Shown: positions 1 through 8,304, counted from the first letter of the stretch. The stretch: 64,000 bases of DNA from Bradyrhizobium quebecense (GCF_013373795.3 NZ_CP088022.1:186001-250000); one strand, 5' to 3'. Made by a program: numbers and translations. Notes: a model not told the origin generated them from the letters alone.

Positions 1-1712
1 CAGAGCAGGGTGTTCGCATCAGGCGGGAAGTAGACGCGGACGATGTCGGCCTTCTTGTTGGTGACGAGATCGACGAAGCCGGGATCCTGATGACTGAATC
101 CATTGTGGTCCTGACGCCAGACATGCGAGGTGAGGAGATAGTTCAACGACGCGATCGGCCGCCGCCAGGGCAGCGCGCGCGAGACCTTCAGCCATTTGGC
201 ATGCTGGTTGAACATTGAATCCACGATGTGGATGAAGGCCTCATAGCAGGAGAAGAAGCCGTGGCGGCCGGTAAGCAGGTAGCCCTCGAGCCAGCCTTGG
301 CAGAGATGCTCGCTTAGGACCTCCATCACGCGGCCGTCATGGGCGAGGTGGACGTCATAAGGTTCGATGCCCTCCATCCAGACTCGGTCGGTGGCCTCGA
401 AGACCGCGTCGAGACGGTTGGATGCGGTTTCGTCCGGACCCATGATGCGGAAATTGCGGGCCTCCGCATTCAGCTCTACGACCTCGCGCAAGAATTTGCC
501 GAGTTCTCGCGTGGCTTCGGCGACGGCGTCACCCGGAGCGGTGACCTCGACCGCATGCGCACGGAAATCCGGCAGCTTCAATTCCCGCTTCAGGAGGCCC
601 CCGTTGGCGTGCGGGTTGGCCCCCATCCGACGGTCGCCTGCGGGCGCAAGGGCTTGCAATTCAGGTACGAGCCGGCCGTTCGAATCGAACAGCTTGTCGG
701 GCTCGTAGGTGCTCATCCAATGTTCGAGCAGTTTCAGATGCTCGGGGTTGCCGCGCGGGTTGGCGATCGGCACCTGATGTGCACGCCAGAAGCCTTCGAC
801 CTTCAGCCCGTCGACTTCCTTCGGTCCGGTCCAGCCCTTCGGGCTGCGCAGCACGATCATCGGCCATCGCGGTCGCTTAAGGCCGCCGGTCTGCTGGTGC
901 GCGGCTTGCTGGATCGAGCGGATGCCGGCGAGCGCGGTATCGAGCGTGTCGGCCATCAACCGATGCATGGCATGCGGATCGTCGCCTTCGACGAACAGCG
1001 GCTCGTAGCCGTAGCCGATGAAGAGGCTGCGGACTTCCTCATCATCCATCCGCCCAAGCACGGTGGGATTGGCAATCTTGTAGCCATTGAGGTGCAGGAT
1101 TGGCAGCACCGCGCCGTCCTGCACCGGGTTCAAGAATTTGTTGGAATGCCAGGACGCCGCGAGCGGACCGGTCTCCGCCTCGCCGTCGCCGACGACGCAA
1201 ACGGCAATCAAATCGGGGTTGTCGAACACTGCGCCATACGCGTGAACCAGTGCATAGCCGAGCTCACCGCCTTCGTGGATCGAGCCGGGCGTCTCCGGCG
1301 CCGCGTGGCTTGGAATGCCGCCGGGGAAGGAGAATTGGCGGAACAGCTTGCGCAAGCCGTCCGTATCGCGCGTCACCTCCGGATAGATTTCGGTGTAGGT
1401 GCCTTCGAGATAGGTGTTCGCAACCATACCGGGACCACCATGGCCGGGACCGCAAATATAGATGACGTTGAGGTCGGAAGCGCGGATTGCGCGATTGAGG
1501 TGGGCATAGATGAAATTGAGCCCAGGCGTGGTGCCCCAATGCCCGAGCAGGCGCGGCTTGATATGCTCCGGCTTCAGCGGCTCTTTCAGGAGGGGATTCG
1601 CAAGCAGATAGATTTGTCCAACGGAAAGGTAATTGGCGGCGCGCCAATAACGGTCGAGCAGCTCAAGATCATTCGTGCGTGCTTGCTCGTTTGGAGTGGT
1701 CGCAGATTGCAT
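1..1712 (-). CDS. xfp: Phosphoketolase, N-terminal ~570 residues (cut by left window edge)
   Basis: Thiamine-diphosphate enzyme that cleaves xylulose-5-phosphate and/or fructose-6-phosphate to acetyl phosphate plus a triose or tetrose phosphate in the cytoplasm. The reverse-strand frame is open from the ATG at 1712 to the window edge. Family motifs seen include [57 protein letters not shown] and the diphosphate-binding [11 protein letters not shown]. The family is usually near 790-800 residues, so roughly the last 220 are outside the window. GGAGAG lies 5 nt before the ATG. An exact FixK/FNR-type site lies 80 nt upstream, so induction at low oxygen is likely (inference). Identification of the family is firm; substrate preference cannot be read. 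Confidence 0.95.
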   Translation of the reverse strand, partial: MQSATTPNEQARTNDLELLDRYWRAANYLSVGQIYLLANPLLKEPLKPEHIKPRLLGHWGTTPGLNFIYAHLNRAIRASDLNVIYICGPGHGGPGMVANTYLEGTYTEIYPEVTRDTDGLRKLFRQFSFPGGIPSHAAPETPGSIHEGGELGYALVHAYGAVFDNPDLIAVCVVGDGEAETGPLAASWHSNKFLNPVQDGAVLPILHLNGYKIANPTVLGRMDDEEVRSLFIGYGYEPLFVEGDDPHAMHRLMADTLDTALAGIRSIQQAAHQQTGGLKRPRWPMIVLRSPKGWTGPKEVDGLKVEGFWRAHQVPIANPRGNPEHLKLLEHWMSTYEPDKLFDSNGRLVPELQALAPAGDRRMGANPHANGGLLKRELKLPDFRAHAVEVTAPGDAVAEATRELGKFLREVVELNAEARNFRIMGPDETASNRLDAVFEATDRVWMEGIEPYDVHLAHDGRVMEVLSEHLCQGWLEGYLLTGRHGFFSCYEAFIHIVDSMFNQHAKWLKVSRALPWRRPIASLNYLLTSHVWRQDHNGFSHQDPGFVDLVTNKKADIVRVYFPPDANTLL

Positions 1713-1791
1713 GTCGCTCTCCAGGGATTCAAAGATGACCTCGGACGCCGCTATCGGTTCCACGTTAGAGGGCGAATATGACGGGAATGGC

Positions 1792-1805
1792 TTGAGCCAG
1801 CTCAA
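1792..1805 (-). promoter_or_regulatory. FixK/FNR box upstream of phosphoketolase
   Basis: TTGAGCCAGCTCAA matches TTGA-N6-TCAA exactly and is a perfect palindrome. Its centre is 86.5 nt from the phosphoketolase ATG. With activation from -41.5 the leader would be about 45 nt. No gene is seen between this site and the terminator near 2050. Confidence 0.75.
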
Positions 1806-2047
1806 AGATGCACGCCAATTCGGGCCGCAACGCCCACGTTCCTCCCAACGTCCATCAACACGGGACGTTCAAGGAACGGAAAGCTCGATGTCGGAAACGG
1901 AACCCCACGAGGTCAGTTTCGCTCGCGCTCCAGGAGTTCCGGTGATGCGTCGCTTCGTGAGCATTGCCTGCGCTGGTGCGGCGCTCCGCGGTCGAGGACA
2001 ACATCCATCACCTGCCTGCGCTCTGTCGTCAGCTCGCGCGGTGGGAC

Positions 2048-2079
2048 AAAAAGATGCCCGGCAAAAGCGAGCCGGGCAT
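2048..2079 (-). terminator. Rho-independent terminator of the 2193-2450 gene
   Basis: On the minus strand GCCGGGCAT follows its complement ATGCCCGGC (9-bp stem at 2071-2079 and 2054-2062, 8-nt loop), and a C plus five T residues come directly after it. It lies about 110 nt beyond the stop of the minus-strand gene at 2193-2450 and separates that gene from the phosphoketolase unit. Confidence 0.75.
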
Positions 2080-2192
2080 TAAATACCGAGACAACATCAC
2101 GGGAGTATGGGTGCTCGTCCTGGTAGCTTGAGATATAGGCATGCGGCGGCCCGGGGCGGTTTGATCCAGCGCAAGGAACCGAAGATTGCGCC

Positions 2193-2450
2193 TCACCGCA
2201 AATGGAGAGCGGATGGTTCTTGCTCCAGGTCGTTTGGCACCATTCCATATGTCCGCAGCACGGTGGTTCTCGTCTCCGGATAGCCGGTACAGACGATAGC
2301 TGCGGCACCAGCGTGGCCGAATGTCTTCCATAAGTGCTTGGCATGCTCTATCGCCGCTGCAGGGCTGCCGCACTTGGCCTGCTGGCCCGGAACGAGCCCG
2401 CCATCGGTCCGGTCGTACGGCAGGGCAATGAATTGCGTGATCCCGTCCAT
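2193..2450 (-). CDS. Conserved-looking small protein of unknown function (85 aa)
   Basis: I do not recognise this family. The 85-residue product begins MDGITQFIALPYDRTDGG and has a mixed soluble composition with no membrane segment or signal peptide. The ATG at 2450 has AAAGGGG 7 nt upstream. An exact FixK box is centred 92 nt upstream, and a rho-independent terminator follows downstream, so it looks like a complete single-gene unit. The overlapping longer frame on the same strand (2029-2493) has no comparable ribosome site. A role in the low-oxygen response is inferred only from the box. Confidence 0.6.
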   Translation of the reverse strand: MDGITQFIALPYDRTDGGLVPGQQAKCGSPAAAIEHAKHLWKTFGHAGAAAIVCTGYPETRTTVLRTYGMVPNDLEQEPSALHLR

Positions 2451-2526
2451 TGGTGCCCCTTTCTCGTTCGGTCGATGTCACCCAGCAAAGCATTGTGCGG
2501 TGACAGCCATTTTGATCTGCCTCAGC

Positions 2527-2715
2527 TCATTTCGTTTGATCCGGATCAAGGCGGAATAGGCGCATCTCGTCGCTGTTGATGGGTTCGAAAGGGAGCTTGC
2601 TTGCCATTGAGCTTCCTCCTCTCGAACATGGGCTGGTCAGGGTCATGGGAAACCTCGTGTATTTTCCGGAATCGCGTCGGGCGAACCACGAAGAGGTTGC
2701 GTCGAGAGCGGACAT
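2527..2715 (-). CDS. Possible 62-aa ORF with strong ribosome sites (doubtful)
   Basis: A short minus-strand frame starts MSALDATSSWFARRDSGK after GGAAGGAATGGCGA. An internal ATG at 2607 follows an even stronger site, GAGAGGAGGAAGCTCA. The last codons run through the FixK box at 2536-2549. I recognise no family. It may be a small real gene, or a truncated remnant that kept its initiation site. From 2716 to 3136 I see no supportable gene on either strand. Confidence 0.25.
   Translation of the reverse strand: MSALDATSSWFARRDSGKYTRFPMTLTSPCSRGGSSMASKLPFEPINSDEMRLFRLDPDQTK
2536..2549 (-). promoter_or_regulatory. FixK/FNR box
   Basis: TTGATCCGGATCAA is a perfect 14-nt palindrome of the TTGA-N6-TCAA type, very close to the canonical anaerobox. 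It is centred 92.5 nt upstream of the minus-strand start at 2450. Confidence 0.75.
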
Positions 2716-3136
2716 TCGCCATTCCTTCCGTCAAGCGTTGTTGATGCTCGAACTGCAACTGCTCCAGATCGGCGGCCTGGTCGCCGTGTGTCCGGCCGGA
2801 GGGGCCAGGACGAAGCTGCAGCAGCAGCACGACCAACTACTTGGTCGCCTTGCGGTCACGCGACAGCATGCGCGAGCGCTGATCGGCGATTGATGTCGGC
2901 CCACATTGCGGGCGGCACCGTTCGCCGAGGCGCGACATTTCATCGGATTGACGATAGATCGTCCCGCTCGTCGCCATGCGAAAAATGAGCCTTGCTGCAG
3001 GATTTCGATAGGGGATTTTACGTGAGTTAAATCTCGCCGCCCAATAGTCCGCGCAGCCCCAGTGGCCGATATTGACTTGCCCACGCCCAGGTCAGATCGG
3101 GCAACCCGTTTGCGGTAAATCAGTTGGTGAAAAGCG

Positions 3137-3430
3137 ATGAATTTCAGGATCTCTCTGGCGCAGCGCATCTACGCAATTGTTGGGCTGAGCTTTTGCGGGC
3201 TGACCGGGCTGGCCGCTATCCAGGCGGTATCGATCGAGTGCGCATTGCCGGACGCAGCGACAGGCGAGCCCGTCGAACTGGAGATTGATGGGCTCTCGTT
3301 CCGACTTGGCGGTGTCGTAGCGCGTATGGATCCCGGGTCGGTATTGATTAACCTGAATCAGTGGCCGGAAACTGCGCAAAAGTTGGCTGCGGTGCTCTGG
3401 AGCGGGCGTGCGCGCTCGGCAGCAGCTTAA
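3137..3430 (+). pseudogene. Collapsed methyl-accepting chemotaxis protein (N-terminal anchor joined to C-terminal tail)
   Basis: The 97-residue frame begins MNFRISLAQRIYAIVGLSF, which resembles the first transmembrane segment of Bradyrhizobium chemoreceptors. It continues directly into a segment (TGEPVELEIDGLSFRLGG...) that resembles the PilZ-like tail found at the C-terminus of some of those receptors. The sensor domain, second membrane segment, HAMP and signalling helices (several hundred residues) are absent, so an in-frame internal deletion is the simplest reading. It ends 2 nt before the stop of the convergent fixJ. A small intact membrane protein is the alternative. Confidence 0.5.
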
Positions 3431-3432
3431 GG

Positions 3433-4041
3433 TTAAAGCCCGGCAGCGATCGCGATCCGCATCAGCTCCGACATGCTGCGCACGTTGGTCTTGGCCATCA
3501 GATTTGCTCGATAGACCTCGACCGTGCGCGGGCTGATGCCAAGGTCATGGGCGATCACCTTGTTGATCTTGCCCGCCACCAGCCCTCGCAAGACATCACG
3601 TTCGCGCGGCGAGAGGTCCACCAGACGAGCTTCAGCGTCGCGCTTGACCGTTTCGTCGGCCGGTGCCGCGGACTGTGTTTGCAGAGCCTCGCGGATCGCA
3701 CGCAACAGCGCTTCGTCCTCGAACGGCTTTTCGATGAAGTCAACCGCGCCAGCCTTCATCGCCTCGACCGCAAGTGCGACGTCACCATGGCCAGTCATCA
3801 GAATGACGGGGCATGCCGCTGCGTCAGCCTTGAGTTTGCGGACCAGTTCGAGGCCGCTCATGCCGGGCATGCGTATGTCGCATACGATGCAGTCGACCGT
3901 GCTGCTCTTGAGATGATCGAGAAAACTGGTTGCCGTCTCATAAGTCGTTACGGCAAAGCCGTTGACATCGAGCAGGAATGCCAGTGAGTCCCGCATCGCC
4001 GGATCGTCGTCGATGACAAGAATTGTATGCCGCGTCGTCAT
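3433..4041 (-). CDS. fixJ: Two-component response regulator FixJ
   Basis: Transcription activator of the oxygen-responsive FixLJ cascade, which in rhizobia switches on fixK and through it the micro-oxic genes. The 202-residue protein has an N-terminal receiver domain (VIDDDP near residues 10-15, phosphoacceptor Asp in [10 protein letters not shown] near 54, MTGHGD, and the conserved Lys in FIEKPF) and a C-terminal LuxR-type helix-turn-helix ([16 protein letters not shown]...[14 protein letters not shown]). The length is normal. Its ATG overlaps the fixL stop by 4 nt, so the two are translationally coupled. No fixK gene follows; downstream is a degraded chemoreceptor. Confidence 0.96.
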   Translation of the reverse strand: MTTRHTILVIDDDPAMRDSLAFLLDVNGFAVTTYETATSFLDHLKSSTVDCIVCDIRMPGMSGLELVRKLKADAAACPVILMTGHGDVALAVEAMKAGAVDFIEKPFEDEALLRAIREALQTQSAAPADETVKRDAEARLVDLSPRERDVLRGLVAGKINKVIAHDLGISPRTVEVYRANLMAKTNVRSMSELMRIAIAAGL

Positions 4042-5468
4042 GCTTCTTCTCCGTCCTCCGCGAACGGGAGGATGAACTGAAAAACCGTGCCGCCTCCGGA
4101 GTTTGGCATCACATCGATGCGTCCACCATGGGATTCGATGATGGTCCGGCAGATCGAGAGGCCGACGCCCATGCCATGCTCCTTTGTCGTGATAAAGGGC
4201 TGAAACAGGCGGTCGGCGATGTCAGGGCTGATGCCCGGACCGGTATCGGCAATGGTGAACGTCGCTACACCGTTAGTCTTGGTGACGCCGACGGTCAATT
4301 CGCGGCGCGGGCTGGAGGCCATCGCCTCGATCGCATTGCGAATCAGGTTGAGCACGACCTGCTGAATCTGGATCTTGTCGACGATGATCGAGGGCATGTC
4401 CCGGTCGCTGCGGATCGCGAACCTGACTCCCTGCTCCTTGGCGCCGAGCAGCGCCAGTGCGACAGCCTCTTCGAGCAGGGTGGCGGGGCTCTCCAGGGAG
4501 TGTTGGGTCTCGCCTTTGGCAACGAATTCGCGCAAGCGCTTGATGATGTCGCCGGCTCGCAGCGCTTGCTGTGCGGCCCGCTCGAGCGCGTCACGAATTC
4601 GTGTCGCGTCCGGTGTCTCCGGCGTCAGCAGCCGGCTCGCGCCGCGCATATAGTTGGTAATGGCGGATAGTGGCTGATTGATCTCATGGGCGATAGAGGA
4701 CGCCATCTCGCCCATGGCGGTCAGCCGCGACACATGGACCAGCTCGGACTGCAGCTCCTGAAGCCGCCGTTCTTGCGCTCGACGCTCGGTGAGATCGCGG
4801 ATAAAGCCGGTGAAAAAGCGTTCTCCACGTACCTTGGCTTCGCCGACGGCGAGTTCCATCGGAAAGGTCGAGCCGTCGCTCCGTTCTCCAACCACGATGC
4901 GGCCAATGCCGATGATGCGCCGTTCGCCAGTCGTAAGGTAGCGTTCGAGGTACCGGTCGTGCTCGCCGCGATATGGCTGGGGCATCAGCTTCGAGACGTT
5001 CTTGCCGACGACCTCGTCCGGTTTCCAGCCAAACAGCCGCTCGGCCGCCGCGCTGAAGGAACGAATAATACCGTGGTCGTCGATGACGATCATGGCGTCA
5101 GGGACCGTGTCGAGGATCGACTGTAGGTGGGTCTGGCGATTTCGCGCCTGATCGCTTTCCCTCAAGAGCCGGTCGCCCATGAAGCCGAGGATCGGGCCGA
5201 GGATCGCAAAGCAAGCGATATCGATCAGATTCGCAGGTTCAGTAACCAGGCTTGTCCCGAGGAATTTGACGCTGATGACGAGGCAGAGCAGGGTGGTGAC
5301 GATCGCCGGACCGCGACCGCCGGCGAAAGCGGCAAACAGCACGGCGGGCACATAGATGATCGTGAAGGCTCGGTCGTCGAAATAATTATCAAGCCCCGCG
5401 CGCACTGCGAATACGAGCGCGGCCGCTGCCACGGCAGTGCCATAGCGGTACCAGATGCGATCGGACAT
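4038..5468 (-). CDS. fixL: Oxygen-sensing haem histidine kinase FixL
   Basis: Membrane-bound sensor kinase that autophosphorylates at low oxygen and passes the phosphate to FixJ. The 476 residues contain about four N-terminal hydrophobic segments (residues 10-120), then a PAS domain (about 140-255) with the haem-binding stretch [14 protein letters not shown] and the regulatory arginine region [15 protein letters not shown]. The kinase part follows, with the phosphoacceptor His in [20 protein letters not shown], an N-box ([10 protein letters not shown]) and G-boxes ([17 protein letters not shown]). Length and order match family FixL. No FixK box precedes it; only a partial half-site (GGATCAA) is visible just upstream. 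Confidence 0.96.
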   Translation of the reverse strand: MSDRIWYRYGTAVAAAALVFAVRAGLDNYFDDRAFTIIYVPAVLFAAFAGGRGPAIVTTLLCLVISVKFLGTSLVTEPANLIDIACFAILGPILGFMGDRLLRESDQARNRQTHLQSILDTVPDAMIVIDDHGIIRSFSAAAERLFGWKPDEVVGKNVSKLMPQPYRGEHDRYLERYLTTGERRIIGIGRIVVGERSDGSTFPMELAVGEAKVRGERFFTGFIRDLTERRAQERRLQELQSELVHVSRLTAMGEMASSIAHEINQPLSAITNYMRGASRLLTPETPDATRIRDALERAAQQALRAGDIIKRLREFVAKGETQHSLESPATLLEEAVALALLGAKEQGVRFAIRSDRDMPSIIVDKIQIQQVVLNLIRNAIEAMASSPRRELTVGVTKTNGVATFTIADTGPGISPDIADRLFQPFITTKEHGMGVGLSICRTIIESHGGRIDVMPNSGGGTVFQFILPFAEDGEEA

Positions 5469-5569
5469 ATTTCCCCGGCGAAGCCCTCAGCTGGATCAAT
5501 ACTACAACGTCCGGACGGCCGAAGCCACCGGCCGTTCGGTACGAGCTGGCCAAGACGGCGGGGACAGGT

Positions 5570-5797
5570 CTATCTGATCCAGGCGCGCCAATGCGTCGGC
5601 TGCACCATGACGCGTTCGGCGGTCGCCGCCTTTACCCAGCCGCCCGGGACGCGGCGGCATGGAAAGACGAGCTTGTGAATGGCATTACCCTCGATCACGG
5701 CGAGTTCAAGATCTCGACCGAAGGGGGCCACCGCGACCCCCTCCCATGTCGTGCTGACGCCTGCCTCGGGGCGTTCGGGAGCGTCGCGTGCTGGCAC
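5570..5797 (-). CDS. Unknown small protein, FPC/GGW/PTHWRxW family, copy 1
   Basis: The product of about 75 residues has the core WEGVAVAP...LELAVIEG, KLVFPCRR, GGWVKAAT and QPTHWRAW. The same core occurs in the protein at 16912-17157, so the two are paralogues. I cannot name the family; the closing THW pattern recalls short phage proteins of the DUF551 type, but this is only a resemblance. The GTG at 5797 starts 1 nt after the phasin stop, and AAGG lies upstream; a GTG at 5830 that overlaps the phasin gene is the alternative. It is probably co-transcribed with the phasin from the box at 6210. Confidence 0.6.
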   Translation of the reverse strand: MPARDAPERPEAGVSTTWEGVAVAPFGRDLELAVIEGNAIHKLVFPCRRVPGGWVKAATAERVMVQPTHWRAWIR

Positions 5798-5798
5798 G

Positions 5799-6155
5799 TC
5801 AGGCAGCCTTCTGAGTACCCTCGTCGACACTGCTGGTCTTTCGTGCGAGCAGGTTCAGCTCGATCGTGCCCAGCGAACGTGCGGTCTCGATCGCGTACGT
5901 CGCGTCGTTCGCCCCGCGCGCGGTGACGCCTTTGGCCCAGTCCTGCAGGGCAGTGATCTTCTCGGCCACCGAGGCGGTGGAATTGAACCTGCGGAAAAGC
6001 TCCCAGGCTTCGTTCGATTCGATCTGGATCTGCTCGAACCAGTGCTGGTTTGCCTCGATCAGTTTCTCCGAGAATTCCGACTGGACCGCCATCGCCTGCT
6101 TCGCGTAGCTCTGGACGGCGTCGGAGACGGGACGGGCTTCGCTATGGTCTGTCAT
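5799..6155 (-). CDS. Phasin family protein
   Basis: Phasins are small amphipathic proteins that coat polyhydroxyalkanoate granules. The 118-residue protein is rich in Ala, Gln and Glu and shows the phasin pattern FSEKLIEANQHWFEQIQIES, EAWELFRRFNSTASVAEKIT and LQDWAKGVTARGANDATYAI, mostly helical. The ATG at 6155 has AAGGA 8 nt upstream; a TTG two codons earlier is less likely. The FixK box at 6210-6223 is centred 61.5 nt upstream, the spacing seen for other genes here. This suggests the granule protein is made when oxygen is low. No PHA synthase is in the window. Confidence 0.85.
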   Translation of the reverse strand: MTDHSEARPVSDAVQSYAKQAMAVQSEFSEKLIEANQHWFEQIQIESNEAWELFRRFNSTASVAEKITALQDWAKGVTARGANDATYAIETARSLGTIELNLLARKTSSVDEGTQKAA

Positions 6156-6209
6156 GTCCAAAATCCTTCGTTGAAGAAACTATTGTTTCTCATGCCGGCC
6201 GCCTGCGCG

Positions 6210-6223
6210 TTGACGCGCGTCAA
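6210..6223 (-). promoter_or_regulatory. FixK/FNR box for the phasin unit
   Basis: TTGACGCGCGTCAA is a perfect palindrome of the TTGA-N6-TCAA type, centred 61.5 nt before the phasin ATG. That leaves a predicted leader of about 20 nt if activation is from -41.5. Confidence 0.75.
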
Positions 6224-6265
6224 CTTGATGGTGGTTTCCGGCCCGCGCTGGTTCTCGTGACCAGG

Positions 6266-6460
6266 CTAGCTGCGCGTGGGACTGACGACGGCACCGGTTC
6301 GCAGATTGATGAAGTGGACGCCGTCGCAGGCAGCGCAGGAGATCGAGTGCAGCTCGTCAGCCAGGGGCTCGGATGCGTCGGCGGGGAGCAAGCCTTGAAC
6401 CCGATCGCCGGTATTGGGACACGAGAAGATGATGGGGCGCCAAGCCCTTATGTCTGCCAT
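6266..6460 (-). CDS. Small zinc-ribbon-like protein of unknown function (64 aa)
   Basis: The product begins MADIRAWRPIIFSCPNTGD and ends with SCAACDGVHFINLRTG. One cysteine in a CPNTG knuckle and a CxxC pair about 30 residues later suggest a minimal metal-binding ribbon (inference). No membrane segment is seen. The ATG at 6460 has AGGA 9 nt upstream; a GTG two codons earlier is possible. An exact FixK box centred 59.5 nt upstream supports it as a real, oxygen-regulated gene. Confidence 0.6.
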   Translation of the reverse strand: MADIRAWRPIIFSCPNTGDRVQGLLPADASEPLADELHSISCAACDGVHFINLRTGAVVSPTRS

Positions 6461-6512
6461 TTGCACGATCCTGACGGATAAGCATCCTTAACGGTGGCGC
6501 GGCGCTCCGGTT

Positions 6513-6526
6513 TTGATGCAGGTCAA
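6513..6526 (-). promoter_or_regulatory. FixK/FNR box for the zinc-ribbon-like gene
   Basis: TTGATGCAGGTCAA matches TTGA-N6-TCAA exactly, centred 59.5 nt upstream of the minus-strand ATG at 6460. Confidence 0.7.
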
Positions 6527-6564
6527 AATTCCGGCCGGGTGGTCGGATCGGGGCAGGCGGCGGC

Positions 6565-6708
6565 CTAGAACGGTCGGCGCCGACGGAGCTGGTGGGTGCT
6601 TGACCTGGCGGGCTGCCTTAGCGGCCGCCTTGGCGGCAAGCGCATCCAGGCGAACGTCACGACGACAATCGCCAGCACTCCCATCGAGGCAAGCAGGTTC
6701 TGCAACAT
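6565..6708 (-). CDS. 47-aa single-pass membrane peptide
   Basis: This short gene reads MLQNLLASMGVLAIVVVTFA, followed by an arginine-rich tail (RLPPRRPLRQPAR...). One hydrophobic segment covers residues 4-20 and the basic tail would remain in the cytoplasm. GGAG lies 9 nt before the ATG. An exact FixK box is centred 60.5 nt upstream, the same spacing as at fixG and the other starts here. The overlapping longer frame (6488-6775) has neither feature. Function unknown; small membrane subunits of respiratory complexes look similar, but nothing ties it to one. Confidence 0.55.
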   Translation of the reverse strand: MLQNLLASMGVLAIVVVTFAWMRLPPRRPLRQPARSSTHQLRRRRPF

Positions 6709-6761
6709 GAATTTGATCTCCTGACAGGGCAGCAGCATCGTCGATCATCGGTCGCGTCGCC

Positions 6762-6775
6762 TTGATTTCCGTCAA
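6762..6775 (-). promoter_or_regulatory. FixK/FNR box for the 47-aa membrane peptide
   Basis: TTGATTTCCGTCAA matches TTGA-N6-TCAA. It is centred 60.5 nt before the minus-strand ATG at 6708 and lies only 9 nt from a second exact box that faces the CBS gene. Confidence 0.7.
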
Positions 6776-6784
6776 GCGCAGGCG

Positions 6785-6798
6785 TTGAGGGAGATCAA
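6785..6798 (+). promoter_or_regulatory. FixK/FNR box for the CBS-BON unit
   Basis: TTGAGGGAGATCAA matches TTGA-N6-TCAA. It is centred 63.5 nt before the ATG at 6855. The box ends only 5 nt before the upstream in-frame ATG at 6804, which therefore cannot be the start if this promoter is used. Confidence 0.75.
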
Positions 6799-6854
6799 AG
6801 CAGATGAGCCGATTGCGTGTGACCTTGGTGGCGAGCGATGGAAGGAGATCAGCA

Positions 6855-7604
6855 ATGCGCGCACATCAGATCATGGCGAGACACGTCATCACTGTCGGAA
6901 CCGAGGCATCCATTCTCGATGCCGCGAAGCTGATGATGGATCACCATATCAGTGGCCTGCCAGTGGTCGATGCGGCTGGAAGACTGGTCGGCATCCTGTC
7001 GGAGAGCGACTTTTTGCGGCGAAGCGAGATCGGCACGCAACGCCGGCGTGGCCGCTGGTTTCAGTTCCTTCTCGGCTCCGGCTATGCGGCCGCGGACTTC
7101 GTCCACGAGCGCGGCCGGAAGGTCGGAGAGATCATGTCGAGCGATCCCGTCACCGTGACGGAAGAAACGCCCTTGCCCGATCTGGTCGATCTCATGGAGA
7201 AGAGGGGCGTCAAACGGTTGCCAGTGATGCGCGACGGGCGCCTCGTTGGCCTCGTAACACGTGCGGATCTGCTGCGGGCCGTAGCATCCGTCGCGCACCA
7301 GATTCCGGATCCCACGGCGGATGACACGCACATCCACGATCGCATCGTGCGGGCACTCGATGGTGCAAACTGGTGCCCGCTCGGGCTGCAAGTCTCGGTG
7401 CGCAACGGCGTGGTGCATCTCCGCGGAGTTATCATGGATGAGCGGGCGAGGCAGGGAGCGATTGTCGCCGCGGAGAATGCCGCGGGCGTCAAGGAAGTGC
7501 ACGATCACCTGTGCTACGTTGATACCTGTTCCGGCTTCTATATCCAATCCGCGGAAGACGAACGAGCGGCTGCCGCGAAAGCTGCGAAGGAGAGGGCAGG
7601 ATGA
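6855..7604 (+). CDS. CBS-domain pair plus BON-domain protein
   Basis: Soluble 249-residue protein. Two CBS motifs (about residues 5-60 and 90-150; MARHVITVGTEASILDAAKL and SDPVTVTEETPLPDLVDLME) form a Bateman module that usually senses adenine nucleotides. A BON-like domain follows (about 165-235; DRIVRALDGANWCPLG, SVRNGVVHLRGVIMDERARQ). The ATG at 6855 has GGAGAT upstream and agrees with the box spacing. The stop overlaps the start of the 69-aa membrane protein. It may couple energy state to the low-oxygen programme; the target is unknown. Confidence 0.85.
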   Translation: MRAHQIMARHVITVGTEASILDAAKLMMDHHISGLPVVDAAGRLVGILSESDFLRRSEIGTQRRRGRWFQFLLGSGYAAADFVHERGRKVGEIMSSDPVTVTEETPLPDLVDLMEKRGVKRLPVMRDGRLVGLVTRADLLRAVASVAHQIPDPTADDTHIHDRIVRALDGANWCPLGLQVSVRNGVVHLRGVIMDERARQGAIVAAENAAGVKEVHDHLCYVDTCSGFYIQSAEDERAAAAKAAKERAG

Positions 7605-7810
7605 TCGCTCGTCCCGCAATCCTGTTGTTCCCGTTGATCGCGACCGCAGTGGTCAGCGCAGAAGTCGTGGGATTCGCCGTAACGTTACTTGCGATCTGCC
7701 TGATCGTCGGCTTCGCGATCGTTGCCTCCGGTTGGACCGTCAACGGCAAGACGACGTCAATACCGGCAGTCCGGCCGTCATCCGCAGACTGGAAATCCCA
7801 CCGCAAATAG
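7601..7810 (+). CDS. Small two-segment membrane protein (69 aa), coupled to the CBS-BON gene
   Basis: The product begins MIARPAILLFPLIATAVVSA and has two adjoining hydrophobic stretches (about residues 5-20 and 22-45), then a polar tail. Its ATG overlaps the TGA of the CBS-BON gene (ATGA), which implies translational coupling and possibly a working partnership. No family recognised. The neighbouring gene is a soluble Bateman-module protein, so this one could be its membrane partner (inference). Confidence 0.6.
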   Translation: MIARPAILLFPLIATAVVSAEVVGFAVTLLAICLIVGFAIVASGWTVNGKTTSIPAVRPSSADWKSHRK

Positions 7811-7956
7811 CAGCTCCCGTCCGGTTTTGTTTGCGGATCTCGTGAGCTGCGCGTCACGATAAGTGCGCGGCTCATGGACGTTGTGGTCGGATCGCTGATG
7901 GCTCAGCTCGCATTCGCGATCCTCCACAATGCGACATCTGCTCCTGCACGACATTC

Positions 7957-7970
7957 TTGCGAAAGATCAA
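7957..7970 (+). promoter_or_regulatory. Degenerate FixK/FNR box
   Basis: TTGCGAAAGATCAA differs from TTGA-N6-TCAA by one base. It is centred 69.5 nt upstream of the ATG at 8033, close to the spacing of the exact boxes, so it is probably functional but weaker. Confidence 0.45.
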
Positions 7971-8032
7971 TACCGGCATCGCGCACTCATGGCAGCTTAA
8001 ACAACAACCAACCCAGCCCATGCGAGGCTACC

Positions 8033-8260
8033 ATGCCATCATTTGACGTTCGTTTCATCAAGACCGTTTGCGACGACACCGGCCATGAACATCGCGCCTG
8101 TCAGGCAGCGTTCAAGGTCGACGCCGCCTCGCTTTCCACGGCTGCACAGTTGGCCGAGGCCGACTTCTGCAGACAGAAGGGTGTCCGAGACTGGACGATC
8201 TTTGCCGATTCCATGGAGCTTCGGACACCGCCGGCTTTGCCATCAGCCTGGGGCGGCTGA
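8033..8260 (+). CDS. Small protein of unknown function (75 aa)
   Basis: Starts MPSFDVRFIKTVCDDTGHEH and contains AAQLAEADFCRQKGVRDWTI; a mixed alpha/beta composition with two conserved-looking cysteines and no membrane segment. The ATG at 8033 has GCGAGG upstream. An in-frame start at 7874 would add 53 residues of poor quality and would run through the FixK-like site at 7957, so the shorter form is preferred. Family not recognised. Confidence 0.55.
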   Translation: MPSFDVRFIKTVCDDTGHEHRACQAAFKVDAASLSTAAQLAEADFCRQKGVRDWTIFADSMELRTPPALPSAWGG

Positions 8261-8304
8261 CGATTTTTAGGCGGCGATCGCGATCGACTGCCGCGGCATC
8301 GGGT

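Noticed and set aside
339..1781. 480-codon open frame on the plus strand
   Set aside because: It is the reverse-strand shadow of the phosphoketolase, which has all family motifs; the plus-strand translation resembles nothing and has no ribosome site.
6181..6260. GC-rich palindrome as a terminator
   Set aside because: TTGACGCGCGTCAA fits the FixK box consensus and the promoter position before the phasin; there is no T-run.
6804..6854. Longer start for the CBS-BON protein
   Set aside because: It begins 5 nt after the FixK box, which would be too close to a promoter at that box; the ATG at 6855 has a good ribosome site and the common spacing.
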